A stretch of 64,000 bases of DNA from Dermatemys mawii. Lineage: Eukaryota; Chordata; Testudines; Dermatemydidae. This document shows, in pieces, positions 60,217 to 64,000 of this stretch. The notes beneath the pieces are model-generated. The model worked only from the letters and a program-made list of their open reading frames with translations, ran no database searches and was not told the DNA's origin. The stretch is from NCBI GenBank assembly GCA_007922305.1, contig ML677335.1, positions 37,454,642 to 37,518,641 of the forward strand, in the 5' to 3' direction. Positions within the stretch are counted from its first letter, which is position 1; each line of letters opens with the position of its first letter. The translations under genes and the position numbers were made by a program.

Positions 60217-60527
60217 CAGGAGTTCTCAAACTTCATTGTACCCTGACCCGCTTCTGACAACAAAAATTACTAAATGACCAATGAGCAAGGCCAAAAGCTG
60301 AGCTCCACTGCCCCGGGAGGAGGGAGCAAAGCCAAAGCCCAAGGGCATCAGCCCCAGGCCAGGGGACTTGTAACCTGAGCTCTTCTGCCCAGGGCTGAAG
60401 CCTTCTGGCTTTGGCCCCAGGAAGTGAGGCTCAGGCTTTGGCTTTGACCCCAGACCCCAGCAAGTCTAATGTTAGCCTTGGTGACCCCATTAAAACAGGG
60501 TCCTGACCCACAGTTTGAGAACCACCG
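60217..60527. mobile_element. hAT non-autonomous element (CAGNGGTTCTCAAACT-like ends)
   Basis: The start caggagttctcaaacttc and end cagtttgagaaccaccg are inverses; the flanks agttatag (60209-60216) and ggttatag (60528-60535) agree at 7 of 8. Interior has an inverted 'aaagcc/ggcttt' pattern and no coding capacity. Confidence 0.9.
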
Positions 60528-60754
60528 GGTTATAGTAATCCCCTATGTAGATCTTCATCTTTCATTTTAAGGCTCATATGAAAAAGATACAGGAAACCTA
60601 CATTGCTAACAGTTCATTGTTTTGCCAATGGCAAGATAAAACAGCAAATCCATGCTGATGCAAACATGGATTTCATCAAACACAGGAGAATGCTTTGGAA
60701 TAGCACTTTCAGAGCCTTTATCCAGTGACAGGATGGGTTGGTTTCACAAAGCGT

Positions 60755-61078
60755 AGTCCACGCTTATGGGCCGGCACAGTGTAGGGTACATGTAGTTACA
60801 CATCATAGTGAAAAGATGACTGCGTCCACACTGTCACATGTAGCTACACACAGCAGTGAAAGGCTGTGGGACACTACTCTGCTAAGAATAGCAGGACAGA
60901 GGTGACAGGCACTGCTTGGGAGTCTAGAGAGCCACGTATATAGGGTATATACCATAAGGTTCTGGCATGTTTTTACTCATCTAAGCAGTGCCTGTCTATC
61001 CTGGTATTTATACCTGTGCTAGCTGGGTGTTCAGTGTATGTACTCTACATGGTGCTGTAAGCATAGACACAGCCAGTG
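60755..61078. mobile_element. Miniature DNA element
   Basis: It starts near 'cacagtgtagggtacatg' and ends near 'gtaagcatagacacagcc'. Related internal units 'tagttacaca' and 'tagctacaca' lie near 60793 and 60841. Family recognised only by general look; the termini are approximate. Confidence 0.5.
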
Positions 61079-61191
61079 TACGTTAACGCAGAGAAAGGAA
61101 TGGTGTTTTTCAAATCAAGTTACCTCAGCTGAGTTAACTTAACTTAGTCTAAGTTAACAACATGAGAGACAGAATTTAACACCTTCTAGCC

Positions 61192-61440
61192 CTTGTCCAT
61201 ATACAAGAGATGTACTGTTTCAATGTTTAAACTATACCAGTACAGTTAAGTGGTGTGATGTCCCTTAGCATAGACAGTCAGTTATACTAATATAATGCTT
61301 ATACTGGAAATGCTTATACTGGAATAGCTTATTTCCCTTGCCATAGTGGAATAAGATATATTGACTGACTTTTACACCTGTATAACCACATCCATACAAG
61401 GATAACAATTTTTTAGAAAAATCACACCCCTAGTCAAAAT
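61192..61440. mobile_element. Miniature DNA element
   Basis: The left end 'gcccttgtccatatacaag' has an inverse at the right, 'ccatacaaggataac'. Internal blocks 'actataccagtacag' and 'cctgtataaccac' are typical of the group. A short direct duplication (aatgcttatactgg) occurs at ~61293-61320. Confidence 0.55.
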
Positions 61441-61487
61441 AGTTTATTAGCCAAAAACAAAAACACCCCAATCAAACTTCACACACA

Positions 61488-61622
61488 TGAAGGCCAGGCC
61501 TAAAATCATTTTAGATGGTTGCACTGTAGGCTAGGTCAAGGCTGTTCAGGTGAGTTTTCAACTGAATTAAGCTAATCCAATTAAATTTTTTTGTTGTTAT
61601 TGATGTATACATGGCCTCAGTG
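61488..61622. mobile_element. Possible miniature DNA element
   Basis: 'gaaggccaggcctaaaatc' at the left and 'tgatgtatacatggcctcag' at the right give imperfect inverse ends. Non-coding. Confidence 0.4.
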
Positions 61623-63489
61623 GGATGATTAACATCGCCTACTTCAGGAATAAGAGGACAAACAATGCCACTAAGAAACCTTAATTTTAATTTTCCTTTT
61701 AATAATAATTAAAAAACCCAAGTGAGCCGGTAATTCAGAGCACCTCAGCAAAACTGAACTAGACTGAATTGAGTAGTCACCAAAACTGGAAGGTTTTCAT
61801 TCCCCCTTCATTTCCTCACAAACATGAACATTCTCTGCCTGCCAAACATTTGGATAAGCAGCTCTTGCAAAGAGACTATAAGAATACTGCAAATGGTCCA
61901 CCTAGAGATGCAAATTTTTATCTATCAGCTGTCAAAGCACATACAAGAGAACTGAGCCAATCAGAGCTCAGTATGGAGAAGCTATAAAACAGGAATATGT
62001 GACCACCCAGGTGGACTTAGTGGATGATCCTGAGGACACAGTATCTTTCCTCATACTGCTGCGTACTAACATGGCTACTATTAAGAATCCTGGAATAGTC
62101 TCCTTCCTATATTTCAGGAACTTCTCCTTCCCTCATGAAATACTCCTATTTCCCTTGGAGAGCTTTGTGTATGTACTCTGGACAGCCATTTGTGTGCCAA
62201 AGACCAGCATTCTGAATAAGCCAGAAAAAAAGAAACACTAAAGATCCAGAAGACGACTACAATTGCATGTCTGTGTCATGGAGTTAACTCATCACTTGGG
62301 ATGCCTCTCTTGGCCACTCTGGGGATTAGCTCTTTCCAGGTCTGCAACCCCCTTCTGCTGCTCATTGCACATCCTACTGCTGCTCTGTCTCTGCAATCCC
62401 AGCTGCTTTTTCTTCATTGAGAAAGGCCAAGTCACTATCCATATTTCCCCCTTCTAGGGTATCAAAAGCCTTCTGCACCAACCATCTCAGGCAATCTTCT
62501 CATACACTGCCCTGATGATGCCATTTCACTAGTGGCCAGTAGGAGAACTCTGGTTTGTCCACCCACTCTTCCTGGTTCCAGTCCAGGGACCCTACACATG
62601 GCAGCTCTGGCCTGCTTTCCCTCAGACCCTGTTGTTGCTTCCCTAGACTCCTTCCTGCACCTTCTGGCTCCCCTGTCTCTGAGTCTATCACCTCAAACAC
62701 CATCCTCCTAGGGAGTAAGTGCAGACTAATGAACTCCATACCCCCAGCCACACCTCCTCACTCCCAGGCAGTAACTACAGCCTACTTCAGAATAGTCCCT
62801 TTCTGCTATCAACTTCCTGTCTTTATAAATCCAACCCAGCTCATCCCACAGCTGGACTTCATCAGCAAATTAGGCCCTAGCACAACCTAGCTTCTCTCCA
62901 GGTATGGCCTATATGTTAATTAGCCTAATTTACCCTTGTAGGCCTTGTGTGGGATGGACAACTCACCACTGTGTACTACTCAGTCATGTTCACATTATAA
63001 ACACTATCATGTGCTATGTAAGGTACAGAATGATAGGCAGAGGAACAAGATCAACTACTTGCTTTCACCCAAAGTAACAGGAACTGATTTTATCAAAGTA
63101 AAAGGAAGATCCCATATATAAATATTGTCTCATTAAGAACAATGCGGATTCAATGGTTATAGCAGAATAGGCAAACAGAAACCTTACCTCATTATGCAAT
63201 CTGGATTTTCTACTGTTCTGAGAACAATAAAAAAATGGCAGTAAAAAAGGGCAAAATTATCCTCTCTAATCCTCAAGCAAGGGGACAACAACTATTTCCT
63301 GAAATGCAAAGGTACCCAGAACTAGCACTGACAGCAATGGGAGTTCAATGCAAGGAATGAGTGACGCATGCCCAGGGAGGTGCAGAGGGGAAACAGTCTG
63401 GGAATGATGAGAGAAAAGATCCAGAAGGCTGGTATGAAGGGAAGATAATGATAATGATTTGTATTGCTCTTGCTGGCAGAATAGGGATA
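61623..63489. other. Unassigned non-coding stretch
   Basis: Open frames at 61769-62457 have no known domain. 62500-62900 is C-rich and has the look of an unclassified dispersed repeat. Confidence 0.35.
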
Positions 63490-63712
63490 GTACCCACTAG
63501 TTAGGATATTAGGCTGTGATCTATAAGAGCCAGATTCATTTCTCAGCTCTGCCACAGGCTTCTTGTTTGACCTTGGGCAAGTCACTTAGTCTCTCTGTGC
63601 CTCAGCTCCCCCTCCATACAATGGGGATAATATCACTCCCTTATCTTATAGGGGTGTTGTCCAAAGATTGTCTGGGGCTCACACATTACAATAATAGGTG
63701 ATGCCCAAGTAC
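63490..63712 (+). repeat. MIR-like SINE
   Basis: The layout is clear: 'agccagattcatttctcagc' after a damaged tRNA-like head, 'ccttgggcaagtcactta', 'tctctctgtgcctcagc', 'caatggggataatatcac' and a downstream tail. Confidence 0.8.
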
Positions 63713-64000
63713 CAAAGATAACACATAAGCTTCCAATTGGCTCATTGTATGCCCCAGTATATAATGTTATTCCATTATCTGTTTTAAAAAACAAGTCATC
63801 AGAGTTAATGCAATGCTAAGTTTGACAACCAGGTCAGGATACAATAAAAATTAAACAAGTGCAACATTAAATCAGCCACACACTCTATATTTTTGCTACT
63901 CATCACATGAACCATGTTGTATCCCTTTTTTGTTAAGGATTCTCATTACCTTCAATGAGAGACCTAGATGCCAAGTGAGGGTTGGATCTGACATCTTTTA

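Overview
The window looks like a vertebrate nuclear chromosome, most likely a turtle, with a crocodilian as the second choice. That rests on CR1 LINEs whose 3' ends carry the 'catactgggtcagacca' tail, many short hAT-type DNA transposons, an ancient L2-like LINE, MIR-like SINEs and a Penelope-like tail. These family names come from recognition of motifs and remembered consensus sequence, not from a search. There are no bacterial operons, rRNA genes, CRISPR arrays or intact tRNA genes, and no long conserved protein-coding ORF. The window reads as intergenic or intronic DNA.

Layout. 1-1436 is a hAT-derived foldback element whose two arms of about 0.5 kb are inverted copies of the transposase 3' end. 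2.1-4.1 kb holds an unclassified dispersed repeat, a miniature element and a minus-strand CR1. 5.4-8.5 kb is a longer minus-strand CR1 with ORF2 reverse-transcriptase remains, broken by two later hAT insertions. 8.8-9.6 kb is the only CpG-island-like block and the best promoter candidate. 10.2-11.5 kb holds a miniature element and an eroded plus-strand CR1. 12240-13017 is a solo LTR with a 5-bp target duplication. 15.8-19.4 kb has a long imperfect hairpin and three hAT elements. 20-32 kb is mostly unique DNA with SINEs, miniature elements, a G-rich hAT and an old CR1/L3-like relic. 35-45 kb has more hAT copies, two Penelope-like tails, a CR1 and a 689-bp hAT. 46.8-47.6 kb is an L2-like relic. 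49250-49441 is a splice-bounded segment that could be a first coding exon. 57.2-59.5 kb is a three-level nest (hAT in CR1 in CR1). 60.2-61.6 kb has a hAT and three further miniature elements.

No gene can be named. If the CpG island and the 49.4-kb candidate exon are real they could belong to one plus-strand gene with a long intron, but the island also has a good minus-strand splice donor, so orientation is open. The firmest results are the hAT insertions, because both termini and 8-bp target duplications can be read directly: four copies of a ~123-bp family flanked TAGGGTG/CACCCTA, three readable copies of a CAGGGGTGGG family, and five other single elements. I found no convincing undescribed functional system; the best leads are the candidate exon, the CpG island, the 70-bp-arm hairpin and the ribozyme-like Penelope core.
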